DNA from: Acidipila rosea
Lineage (GTDB): Bacteria > Acidobacteriota > Terriglobia > Terriglobales > Acidobacteriaceae
NCBI RefSeq assembly: GCF_004339725.1
Contig: NZ_SMGK01000001.1
Span: 1,054,001 to 1,118,000, forward strand
DNA length: 64,000 nucleotides
Reading direction: 5' to 3'
The translations under genes were made by a program, and so were the position numbers. The notes below the pieces were generated by a model. That model made no database searches and had not been told where the DNA came from. It was given only the letters and a program-made list of their open reading frames with translations. This document shows positions 9,448-17,922 of this stretch, piece by piece (position 1 is the stretch's first letter; every line of letters starts with the position of its first letter).

Positions 9448-9631
9448 ATCCTGCAAGAAGACAAAATAGGCGCATGAGTATACCCAATCTATCGGGTGCA
9501 GGCGGGATGCCGGGATTCTCGTATGCACCCCGCCTGTTTTCCGAGATCCGGTCCATCTTACCTCGCAAAGAACGCAAAATTGAGACGTTGATCGACGTTT
9601 TCCACCTCAACGATGAATCTGCAATATCGGA

Positions 9632-10135
9632 TCAGCAGGATCGAGTTGCAGGGTGTGAACTCGTGGATGACTTCACGGCTCGATACTCCAGCCATATAAA
9701 CCAGATCACAATCAGGTCGATAACGGAGAGAGCAATCAGACCGACACTTCCAGTCAAGGCGAAGCGATAGATTTGATACACGACAAATCCTCCGAAAACA
9801 AGGATGGCAACCGGGTAAGCCCAAAGTTTGTTCCTCAGCAGCGCAACCACGACGAGAATTTTGACGATGCCGTGCCCAAGCAGGTAGATGGCCATGAAAT
9901 GTTCGCTGGCGAGCGAGAAATGACTCGCAGCATGGCTAAGATGATTGGCAACGAAATCGTGAGGATCTTCGGCGATCTCGTCCTGCGTCAGCAGGCCGAT
10001 CATGCGAACGATCCATCCCGGCCTGACCACCCATAGACCAATGCCGTCAACAATCTCCAGGGCAGCGTCGAACCCCTTCAGCCAGACGCTGACGCGGAAC
10101 AGAAGCTCTCGAAGATAGGTTGGAAGCTGTCTCAT
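9632..10135 (-). CDS. DUF2127 family membrane protein
   Basis: A 167-residue integral membrane protein with about four helices. It includes the typical DUF2127 stretch LLGHGIVKILVVVALLRNKL followed by AYPVAI, and an N-terminal LRELLFRVSVWLKGFDA region. The biochemical role of the family is unknown. It lies 75 bp downstream of the outer-membrane factor gene on the same strand and may be the last gene of the efflux operon. Confidence 0.8.
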   Translation of the reverse strand: MRQLPTYLRELLFRVSVWLKGFDAALEIVDGIGLWVVRPGWIVRMIGLLTQDEIAEDPHDFVANHLSHAASHFSLASEHFMAIYLLGHGIVKILVVVALLRNKLWAYPVAILVFGGFVVYQIYRFALTGSVGLIALSVIDLIVIWFIWLEYRAVKSSTSSHPATRSC

Positions 10136-10210
10136 GTACTCCGCATTCCGAACGTTGCATGATGCCGTGAATCGAAGTCCCTGCGATGAGGCCGATCGCG
10201 CGGCGGGACC

Positions 10211-11554
10211 TCATGGGGCCGCGAACGGCAGGCCCAACAGGGTTCTCAATGCAGACTGCGCGTTGTCGAGCGAGGTGCGCAGGTGAATTGCTTCCGCCTG
10301 CTTCGACAGGAGATCGGATTGCACGCTCACATAAAGACCTGCGTTCAGATTGTTTTGTCGATAGCTTCGTTCGGCCGCTGCGGCCGTCTTCGCCAGGACG
10401 GGCAACTGCGCGTCGAGGTCCTGCAGTTGCGCCGCCATGATTCGGGTTGCCTTCCAGACTTGGTCGGCCTGGCTCGCCGCGGCGTCCAGTTGCGCCTGAT
10501 AGGTTTCCCTAAGTGCCTCGCGAGTAGCTTGCTGAATGGCAATCTGACCTCGATTGCGATTGAAAATAGGCAGCGTGAGCGTAACCTCCGGTCCAAAGGC
10601 ATTCACGCCCTCGATGGGATCGCGTTCCAAGTTTACGCCCGCGGTGAGCGATGGAAATTGAGCGAGAATCGCCTTTCGCAGGTTTTCTTCCTGACTGTGG
10701 TATCCGGCCGCAAGCGCCAGCAGATCGGTACGTTTGTGAGAGAGCGCTGCGAGCGCCTCATCGAACTGGCCCTTTGTCAATGGCGGGAGATGAGTTGGAC
10801 CGACCAGGTGAAGCTGGACATCGGGCTGGAGTCCAAGCAGCTCGTTGAGTTGATGCTCTGTAAGGTTGACTTCGGTTTGGAGCTGCCGGAGAGTGGCATC
10901 CGCATCAGTGACCAGGATCAGGTCCGCGGAAGTAATACCCGCAGTTTCATCCCCACGCTCCATCGCGGCTTGGTCGCGGCGGTACCGATCCAGAAGTAAA
11001 ACCTGGTTTGCCTGCACAACATCCTGAAGCTGTTTGTTAGAGCGAACCTGGATGAACAACTCCCGTGCTCTCTCGGCGACCTGGATCTCCTGCCACAGGA
11101 TATTCAGATTCACCTGCTTTTGCGCTGCTCGCGCTGCCGCCTTGGCCGCACCACGCGTAATCATGGCTTGAATATCCTGGGTCAGGCTGATAGCGCCTCC
11201 GTAGTTCAGCGCGGAGGTCGCATAGCCGGCACCGAATTGCGGGTCTGGCAATAATCCAGCTTCCAGCAATTGGGCGCTGGCGACGCCAGCTTGCAGACGT
11301 GCGGCCTTCAAGTCGGGATTGTTGAAGACCGCGAGCATGACAACGGTTGTCTCGTCCAAACCGCTCGGCGAAATGGGGTGCGGTGGAAGTCCGGGCAGGA
11401 AGAACTGGCGTGAGGGTACTGTCAGCTCTGGAGCACTCGCGAGATTGGGTGCTGTCGGCAAGGGGTGTGGACGATAGCTAGCGCAACCCGACAGCATCAG
11501 ACCGAGAAGGCATGCCGCGAGCTCGCGCCAATGGGGACAAAACGATCTTTTCAT
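10211..11554 (-). CDS. Outer-membrane efflux factor (TolC/CusC family lipoprotein)
   Basis: A 447-residue outer-membrane channel protein of the OEP family, the exit duct of an RND tripartite pump. A lipoprotein signal (LMLSGC, Cys24) is followed by two OEP repeats rich in long coiled-coil helices with Gln/Ala/Leu heptads. The start is ATG at 11554, overlapping the pump stop by 4 bp (ATGA). A longer frame reaching 12280 is just read-through across the pump gene. Together with the pump and adaptor it should export a metal ion or small molecule across both membranes. Confidence 0.92.
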   Translation of the reverse strand: MKRSFCPHWRELAACLLGLMLSGCASYRPHPLPTAPNLASAPELTVPSRQFFLPGLPPHPISPSGLDETTVVMLAVFNNPDLKAARLQAGVASAQLLEAGLLPDPQFGAGYATSALNYGGAISLTQDIQAMITRGAAKAAARAAQKQVNLNILWQEIQVAERARELFIQVRSNKQLQDVVQANQVLLLDRYRRDQAAMERGDETAGITSADLILVTDADATLRQLQTEVNLTEHQLNELLGLQPDVQLHLVGPTHLPPLTKGQFDEALAALSHKRTDLLALAAGYHSQEENLRKAILAQFPSLTAGVNLERDPIEGVNAFGPEVTLTLPIFNRNRGQIAIQQATREALRETYQAQLDAAASQADQVWKATRIMAAQLQDLDAQLPVLAKTAAAAERSYRQNNLNAGLYVSVQSDLLSKQAEAIHLRTSLDNAQSALRTLLGLPFAAP

Positions 11555-14500
11555 GCCCGACTCTCCTTCGCGATTTGCTTGCGCCGCATGTGCAGGTAGA
11601 GTGCCGGAAGAAGATTGGTGCTGAGCATGGCGCTCCACAGGATGCCGCCGAGGATCACGGCGGCCAGGCCTTGCTCGGGGGCCGCTCCCTGTCCCCAGCC
11701 CAGAGCAGTGGGCAACATGCCCAGAATGGCGGTCAGAGTCGTCAGCGCGATGGGACGGAAACGCACATGGATGGCTTCCCGGACGGCTTCCTCCGGCGGC
11801 ATCCCTTCCGCTTCGTTTCGGCGCGTGCGATAGAGCAAGACGATACCGTGATTGAGGCCAATTCCCACCAGAGTCAGAAAGGCGATCAGGCCGATCGCGT
11901 TCAGTCCAACACCGCTGACCAGCAGAGCGACGGCCCCGCCGGTGAACGCGAGCGGGATTTGCAGCAGCAGCAATCCCGGCGCCAGCAGTCCGTCGAACTG
12001 CAGGATCATAATGGCAACCATCAGCACAAAGGCTGCGATGGCCGCCGCTCCCAGGCCGAGCGCCGCGCTCTCCAGTTGCGGATACAGGCCGCCGAAGGCG
12101 AATCGATATCCGGGCGGCATATGCAAAGCTGCGAGCGCCTTGCGGGCCGATGAAATTGTGCTTCCCAGTGGGCCTGTCGGCGTGGCGAGAATCTCGAGCG
12201 ATCGTGCCCCATGAATGTGGCGGATCTGATTCGGTGTGGGAACCATCCGGATGTCGGCCAGTTGCCCCAGCGCAGTCCACGCGTCGGTGCGAATCGGTAA
12301 TCGTTCGAGCGCGGCGATGGATCGATCGGGAGCGTCGGCAAGTCGAAGGTAGAGCGCGAGTGGAACGTTACCCTCCGGTACCTCAGCCACTACTTCTCCG
12401 TTCAGCAACGGAGTAGTCTGCGCATAGAGTTGCGCCGGCGTCATGTGCCGTGCAGCAAGCGCGTCCGCTCTTGGTGTGATTTGCAATTCGGTGATCAGAT
12501 ATCCGTCATTGTTGAAGATGCCGGTGAGCGCATGGATTGGCCGGAGCCGCCGAACAATCTGCTCGCTGAGGTTGCGCAATTCATCGACGCTGCTTCCGAA
12601 GACATCGATAACAAAGGGCTGCGGAAGGCCGGAAAGGCTTTCGCCGACACGCTCGATGGTGGGTGTATCGATGGACAACTGGATGCCACCGGTATGACTT
12701 TCCTTCAGGAGCCTGTTACTGATGCTGTCGAGGCTATTCATGTTCACGTCAGGCTTGAGAGTGATCTGAATTTCCCCGGCGTAGGCCGGCTCGGTATAAA
12801 TTCCTGTCGAGGGTGAGCCGATGCGAACAAATACGTGATCTACGGCCGGGTCAGCCTGCATGCGCCGTGTCATGCTCATGACCGCGCTCTCCGTTTCCAG
12901 CATGGAACTGCCGGGCGGGAGAGTGAAGCTTTCGAGCAACACCCCTTCGTTGGGCAGCGGCAGGAAATTGATTGGCACCAGAAGCAGCCCAGCCAGACTC
13001 AGCACCAGCAAAACGGCACATGTGGCCAGACTGAGTTTGGGAAATCGCGCAACCACCTGGAAGAGCCGTTCATTCTGTCTTCGCAGAGAATCGAGTGCCT
13101 TGCCCGCGGTGGTTGGAACGGTACGAGCTTTCGCCTTGAGAAAGCCCAGGCTCAGAGGAATCAGACTGATCGAAATCAGCAGCGATGCAAGAAGCGAGAG
13201 CGCCATCGCCAACGCAAAGGGAATAAAGAAGAGTCCGGCGAGACCGCCGACAAAGAGCAAAGGAACGAACACAGACACGGTGGTGAGCGTTCCGGTAATA
13301 TCGGGGCCCACAATGTCCCGCAGGCCGCGCGCGATCCCGGGCCAGTGTTCGTCTCCCTGTTCCCAGCGGTGGTAGATGCTCTCGAGCACGATAATCCCGT
13401 CGTCGCTCAGCAATCCGACCGCGATCGTCAGAGCGCCCAGGGTCATCAGGTTGAGGCTCTGGCCGGTTGCATACAAGCCGGCGATGCCGAGCAGCACGGA
13501 CAAAGGAATACTGAGCGCCAGAATCCAGATCCCTCGCCCGCCGCCGAGAACCCAGACTAGGACCGCGATGGCGAGCACGCCGCCAATGAGCAGATTCCTT
13601 CCCAGGTCTGCTCCGACGCTGTGAACCAGATGCCCCTGATCGTAGATGCTGATCCACTTTACGCCGGCCGGCAATTGCTTCAGGTTTTCAGACAGCGTTC
13701 TTTGCACACTCTGGTCTACAGGTATCGTGGATGCACCGGGCTGTTTAAAGACAACCAGCGCGACACTGGGACGGCGATCCAGTAACGCGGCGTTCAGAGT
13801 GGGTATGGGCGCCCGGACGATCCGCGCCAGATTGTGCAAATGAATTGGCCCGTTGGGGCCGGTCACCGGAATCTGTTCCAGTTCCCGAATATGGGTCGGC
13901 AGACTGCGAATCTCGATAAAGAGGTCCTGATGTCCCTGCGTCACATAGCCGCCAGGATCAAGGACAACCTGCTGCTGAAGCGTACTGAGTAAGGAAGTGA
14001 TGGAGACTCCGTACCTGTACATCGCCGCAAGGTCCGGCTGGACCCACAGTGCCTCCTGTCCTGCTCCATATACCTCAACCCGATAAACGCCGGGCAGCGC
14101 GCGAAGGGCAGGAACGATATTCGCGAGGACCGTTCGCTGGACATTTGCCGGGGCGTCTTCGGCGGGAATCTCCAGGCTGTAGTCCGCCACTTCGTTGATC
14201 CCGGTGCCCATGATCTCAGCGAATGGATTCGCGGAAGCTGGAATTTCCGCGTGCGCGCGATCAATGGCACCATTGACCGCCATCAGGTCTTGCTGCGGGT
14301 CGGTGCCTTCGCGGAAGCGAATATCGGTCTCGACGGTCCCATTCCCCATGCTGGAGCGCACATCCACCAGATTGGGCAGGGACATCACCTCGCCTTCAAT
14401 CGGCCAGGTGATCTGCGATTCCAGTTCCGAGGCGGTCGATCCGGCCTGGTGCGTGATGATGCTGATCTCCGGAAAGTTGAACCGTGGCAGGACTTCGACT

Positions 14501-14607
14501 GGAATTTTCCAGAAGGCATACAGCCCGTAGAGAACCAGAGAGCTATAGATAAGGATCCACAGCAAAGGCTGCATCAGCAAACGGCGGAATGTGTTTTTCT
14601 CTTCCAC
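11551..14607 (-). CDS. RND efflux pump, inner-membrane transporter
   Basis: A 1018-residue AcrB/CusA-type proton antiporter. One N-terminal helix (about 13-33) leads into a first periplasmic porter loop (about 34-335), then helices 2-6, a helix/loop and a second porter half (about 560-880), then helices 8-12. The proton-relay pair is visible as Asp402-Asp403 in VGLLSDDGIIVLES. The length fits the family. I cannot separate heavy-metal from hydrophobe export by sequence reading; the charged residues of CusA are not obvious. It is coupled to the outer-membrane factor by ATGA and follows the adaptor by 5 bp. Confidence 0.93.
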   Translation of the reverse strand: MEEKNTFRRLLMQPLLWILIYSSLVLYGLYAFWKIPVEVLPRFNFPEISIITHQAGSTASELESQITWPIEGEVMSLPNLVDVRSSMGNGTVETDIRFREGTDPQQDLMAVNGAIDRAHAEIPASANPFAEIMGTGINEVADYSLEIPAEDAPANVQRTVLANIVPALRALPGVYRVEVYGAGQEALWVQPDLAAMYRYGVSITSLLSTLQQQVVLDPGGYVTQGHQDLFIEIRSLPTHIRELEQIPVTGPNGPIHLHNLARIVRAPIPTLNAALLDRRPSVALVVFKQPGASTIPVDQSVQRTLSENLKQLPAGVKWISIYDQGHLVHSVGADLGRNLLIGGVLAIAVLVWVLGGGRGIWILALSIPLSVLLGIAGLYATGQSLNLMTLGALTIAVGLLSDDGIIVLESIYHRWEQGDEHWPGIARGLRDIVGPDITGTLTTVSVFVPLLFVGGLAGLFFIPFALAMALSLLASLLISISLIPLSLGFLKAKARTVPTTAGKALDSLRRQNERLFQVVARFPKLSLATCAVLLVLSLAGLLLVPINFLPLPNEGVLLESFTLPPGSSMLETESAVMSMTRRMQADPAVDHVFVRIGSPSTGIYTEPAYAGEIQITLKPDVNMNSLDSISNRLLKESHTGGIQLSIDTPTIERVGESLSGLPQPFVIDVFGSSVDELRNLSEQIVRRLRPIHALTGIFNNDGYLITELQITPRADALAARHMTPAQLYAQTTPLLNGEVVAEVPEGNVPLALYLRLADAPDRSIAALERLPIRTDAWTALGQLADIRMVPTPNQIRHIHGARSLEILATPTGPLGSTISSARKALAALHMPPGYRFAFGGLYPQLESAALGLGAAAIAAFVLMVAIMILQFDGLLAPGLLLLQIPLAFTGGAVALLVSGVGLNAIGLIAFLTLVGIGLNHGIVLLYRTRRNEAEGMPPEEAVREAIHVRFRPIALTTLTAILGMLPTALGWGQGAAPEQGLAAVILGGILWSAMLSTNLLPALYLHMRRKQIAKESRA

Positions 14608-14612
14608 GGGTA

Positions 14613-15707
14613 TCAGTCCGGAATCTGGTACTGTTCGGAAATACCTGAGTGAAAGAGCAGGTAGGCATTATTGACGACGACCTTCATGCCCGGCGCAAGC
14701 CCGCTCTCGAGAAAGGTCTCCCAGCCTTCGGTCGGACCCGGCACGACTGCTTGGGGACGATCTCCCTTGGCGGTGTGGACCATCACCCACCATTTGCCCT
14801 GATTCAGAATGAGCGCTCGCGTCGGAACGGCGATTAGCCGGCGCGACGGCATGTCAAGGGTGACCGTGCCGGCCTCGCCGCTGAGCCATGTGGTTCTGGC
14901 CTGGAGAGGAAGCAAGGCGACGGATTCGCCGCCGCCGGCCGCGAGCGTTCCGGGAACCGAACTGACTCGGACAGGAATCGGTTTGCCTCCATCTGTCGGC
15001 GCAAATCGGCCCGTCATACCAACTCGGATCGCCGTTAGGTCGGCACCGTAGTAGACCGCCCTGAGCCATAAGCGGTTGGTCGGCTGCAATGTGAGAATCG
15101 TCTGGCCGGCGGTTACCAATTGGCCGTCTGCGCTGTTGAGCGCAAGCACAATACCGTCGTCCGGCGCCGACAACGTCATCAACTGACGCACCGCACTAAG
15201 CCTGGATTGCGCGTTATCCAAAGCCGTTTGCGCCTGAGCTTCAGCCGCTTCAGCCTGATGGACTGCCTGCCGGGTGCTGAGGTGAGAAGGCAGTTGTTGG
15301 CGTTCGATGGCCAGCGACTTCTGAGTGGCATCGAGCTGAGACCGGGCGCTGCGAACATCGGCCTCCCCCTGCATTAGCAAGGTTTGTATGCCGGGGCCGC
15401 TCAGCCGAGCCAATTCTTCTCCGGTGCGGACATGCACACCGGGGAGAACCTTTAGCCCCTTAACTACGCCGGTTTCCGCAGCGTCTAACGGCAGGAGACC
15501 GATGGGCTCGACCTGAGCATATGCAACCAGGTGAGGGGTGACAGCGTGAAGCTGCACGGCAACGGCGTCCGCATCGGGTGCCTGACCGGCAGCAGCCGTA
15601 GCAGCAGTAATCAACGCAACCGCCGCTGCTGCCGGTATGCTTCTGAGCAACGAGCCGAGGGCTGATGGCCGCCGCATACTGCAATGGAATGGAATGTTGG
15701 TTGTCAT
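14613..15707 (-). CDS. RND efflux periplasmic adaptor (HlyD/MFP family)
   Basis: A 364-residue adaptor that links pump and outer-membrane channel. It has an N-terminal export signal (AAAAVALITAATAAAGQ), a split lipoyl/barrel-sandwich domain (GVVKGLKVLPGVHVRTGEEL and SAPDDGIVLALNSADGQLV), a coiled-coil hairpin between them (QAEAAEAQAQTALDNAQSRL), a beta-barrel and a membrane-proximal domain. It ends 5 bp before the pump gene and is clearly part of the same operon. Confidence 0.92.
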   Translation of the reverse strand: MTTNIPFHCSMRRPSALGSLLRSIPAAAAVALITAATAAAGQAPDADAVAVQLHAVTPHLVAYAQVEPIGLLPLDAAETGVVKGLKVLPGVHVRTGEELARLSGPGIQTLLMQGEADVRSARSQLDATQKSLAIERQQLPSHLSTRQAVHQAEAAEAQAQTALDNAQSRLSAVRQLMTLSAPDDGIVLALNSADGQLVTAGQTILTLQPTNRLWLRAVYYGADLTAIRVGMTGRFAPTDGGKPIPVRVSSVPGTLAAGGGESVALLPLQARTTWLSGEAGTVTLDMPSRRLIAVPTRALILNQGKWWVMVHTAKGDRPQAVVPGPTEGWETFLESGLAPGMKVVVNNAYLLFHSGISEQYQIPD

Positions 15708-15821
15708 CCTTCAGCACCTGTCGCAATGCGAATCAATGTGTCGCGCAAGCATCCGGGCACGTAAGAACGACCGTGCACAGCGGATAGAGACCGCAATCAG
15801 ACACAGGGGTACTAAGGATGG

Positions 15822-16172
15822 CTAAATTCTGAGTGGCAGGGGCAACTCGGAGGTCAGGGCACAGAGGGGCTTCTGAGATACAACCAGGCCAAGGACGATC
15901 GTCTGCGATGGTTGCAGCACCGAGCACACCATGCTGAGCCAGAGCCAGCGCAGGGACTTCAAGAGTGAGAGTCCTGCACAAGCAACCATAAGCATGATCA
16001 CCAGAATGCCATGGGGGCCGAGATGCCTGAGACTGTCGAGGTGATCATGGCATTCCCATAGCGGATTCACGATGACCGTGACCGCGAGAGTAAGCAGCAG
16101 GCACGCAATGATCCTCTGGACCCAGGAAGGTCTGTCCGGTGCATCACTTCGTAAGGTGCGGCCATCGCCCAT
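15822..16172 (-). CDS. Small membrane protein at the head of the efflux operon
   Basis: A 116-residue protein with two to three predicted membrane helices (IIACLLLTLAVTVIVNPL; GILVIMLMVACAGLSLL; LWLSMVCSVLQ) and an HDHLD motif between the first two. The arrangement HDHLDSLRHLGPHG could bind a metal. No family name is recalled. It is 114 bp upstream of the adaptor on the same strand and may be the first gene of the efflux operon. An AT-rich tract with TATATTATT just upstream (about 16185-16195) is a candidate -10. Confidence 0.6.
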   Translation of the reverse strand: MGDGRTLRSDAPDRPSWVQRIIACLLLTLAVTVIVNPLWECHDHLDSLRHLGPHGILVIMLMVACAGLSLLKSLRWLWLSMVCSVLQPSQTIVLGLVVSQKPLCALTSELPLPLRI

Positions 16173-16614
16173 TGCTGAGTCAAAGAATAATATATCGGGG
16201 TTTGAATTTCCAAGTTCCCCGAGGTCGGAGCGTGTGGTCGCCAGGAGTGAGATCAGGCTATTCGGCGGACTCGCCTACAAATCAACGGGTACGATTCGCA
16301 TCGGTACCGGGAAACGCCCAGATCGACTGGAGTTTACCGGAATGATGGGAAATCGCCATAAGCGGCCAATCGGTTCCACTTCTGACTGTGTGTCCGTCAG
16401 CGCCAAATTTGTGAACCTGCTTGTCCCGAGGCCGCATGAATCCTGCGCTGACAGCACGGAGCCGCGCTGAACGGGAACATGCTCTGGCTGGCGGGCTTGC
16501 AGTAAGAAAAATTCAGCTGAAGAATAATAAACCACCTCTGTCAGCCGCGCTGCATCTGGCGATTCATCATTGCCATCTGGCAAAGACATTGGCCGCTTAT
16601 CTCCGCCGAGGCAC
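16173..16614. other. Intergenic region between efflux operon and S41/CHAT operon
   Basis: About 440 bp. An AT-rich block near 16180-16215 is a plausible promoter for the leftward efflux operon. The rest holds no gene I can support. Confidence 0.4.
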
Positions 16615-17922
16615 TCATTGATGCATGGACTTCATAACAGCCACGCTGCGAATATGGTTAATTGCGTGCTCAAGCTGTTGATCGCGTCCGCCCCGTCGAT
16701 CACGCCAGTCAAACTCAACCATCTGATCGGGAACGATAGGATCTCCTTCCAGAACCGTTCCTTCCCACGTGTAATAGGCTCCGGTGGGCAGCGCCAATCG
16801 AAAGCCCTTGCCGACTTTGACGGAGGTCGCGGAGAGAAGCCGTCCGGCGGTCTTCTCACCAATGATCGTGGCGAGTTGGTTTTCGCGCGCGAACGCGACG
16901 ATCATTTCGGCGGCGCTCGCAGTGTGTCGGTTGACAAGCAGAACGACCCGTCCATGAAACGGCTTTTTGCCCAGCCCTTCAGACTGAAGCACGATCGGCT
17001 TTTTGGCCAGCATCGCGGGTGCAAATTTTAGAGCAAGCGGCCAGAGGGCCTTGGTGGATGCGGGTATACGTGAGAATCGGGGAAAGGTGAGCTTTGCCGA
17101 TTCAAGGTTCTTTGTGACTCGCCGCCTGTCCAGTGCAAAGCCCACCGGGATTTTCTCCGGAGTCAGCAGGCTCATGACGCGCAGCGCGCCGATTCCACCG
17201 CCCGTATTCCCGCGCAGGTCGATTATCAGGCGCTCGATCGCGCCCAGTTTTTCTATCGCATCGGAGATTTGATTTGCCACTTCGACGCCCACCATGCCGG
17301 GAAACATTGCAACCTTCAGATATCCCAGTCCACCGCCCATGTGGCGGGTCTCAACGAGCGTTGGTTGAATGAAGTGGAGCTTCTTGCCTTTCGGACGAGC
17401 TACATCGACGGACGTGGTGCGTCGCTGCTCGTCATTGCCGACGATTTCAATGCTGGTCTGCTTGCCCATGACAAAAATGGGATGCTCAGGCGGAGTGATC
17501 TCCCGGCCATCGACGCCAAGCAGGATATCTCCGGGCGCGATGCCGGCAATGTTCGCAGCCCCACCGGAGTGGACATCCTGAAAGATCCAGCGCTTCCCAT
17601 AGGGCGTGTCATCGGCAAGATAAGTCGCACTGAGCGCGGCGCGGCTGGACGCTCTGCGCGCGCTGCGGTGAAAAAAACCCAGGTGGGAAGTGTGCAATTC
17701 CGTCAACAGATCACTCACTGCCTGCTCAAAGGTGTCCGTTGTTACCGACCCTTCAATGAGAGGTCTGTGGCGCTCCACCGCCATCCGCCAGTCTTCTTTC
17801 AATTTCTCCGGCGAATAGAACCGTTTCTGCAAAGCATGGAGCACATTTTCGAGAATGACATGCCGGTCCTTTGCGGAGAGTTGAATGGGCACGGCGGTCT
17901 TTAAGGCCGAATTCGTCGTCAT
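16615..17922 (-). CDS. S41-family (tail-specific/CtpA-like) peptidase with PDZ domain
   Basis: A 435-residue serine protease. An N-terminal helical S41 domain (about 15-100) leads to a PDZ-like segment (IFQDVHSGGAANIAGIAPGD, then ILLGVDGREI), then the catalytic domain with IDLRGNTGGG. The nucleophile region HTASAAEM (Ser about 336) precedes GEKTAG (Lys about 357), the Ser/Lys dyad of tail-specific proteases. No signal peptide is visible, so it is probably cytoplasmic, unlike most CtpA proteins. Its start overlaps the CHAT gene stop by 4 bp (ATGA), so the two are made together. Confidence 0.88.
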   Translation of the reverse strand: MTTNSALKTAVPIQLSAKDRHVILENVLHALQKRFYSPEKLKEDWRMAVERHRPLIEGSVTTDTFEQAVSDLLTELHTSHLGFFHRSARRASSRAALSATYLADDTPYGKRWIFQDVHSGGAANIAGIAPGDILLGVDGREITPPEHPIFVMGKQTSIEIVGNDEQRRTTSVDVARPKGKKLHFIQPTLVETRHMGGGLGYLKVAMFPGMVGVEVANQISDAIEKLGAIERLIIDLRGNTGGGIGALRVMSLLTPEKIPVGFALDRRRVTKNLESAKLTFPRFSRIPASTKALWPLALKFAPAMLAKKPIVLQSEGLGKKPFHGRVVLLVNRHTASAAEMIVAFARENQLATIIGEKTAGRLLSATSVKVGKGFRLALPTGAYYTWEGTVLEGDPIVPDQMVEFDWRDRRGGRDQQLEHAINHIRSVAVMKSMHQ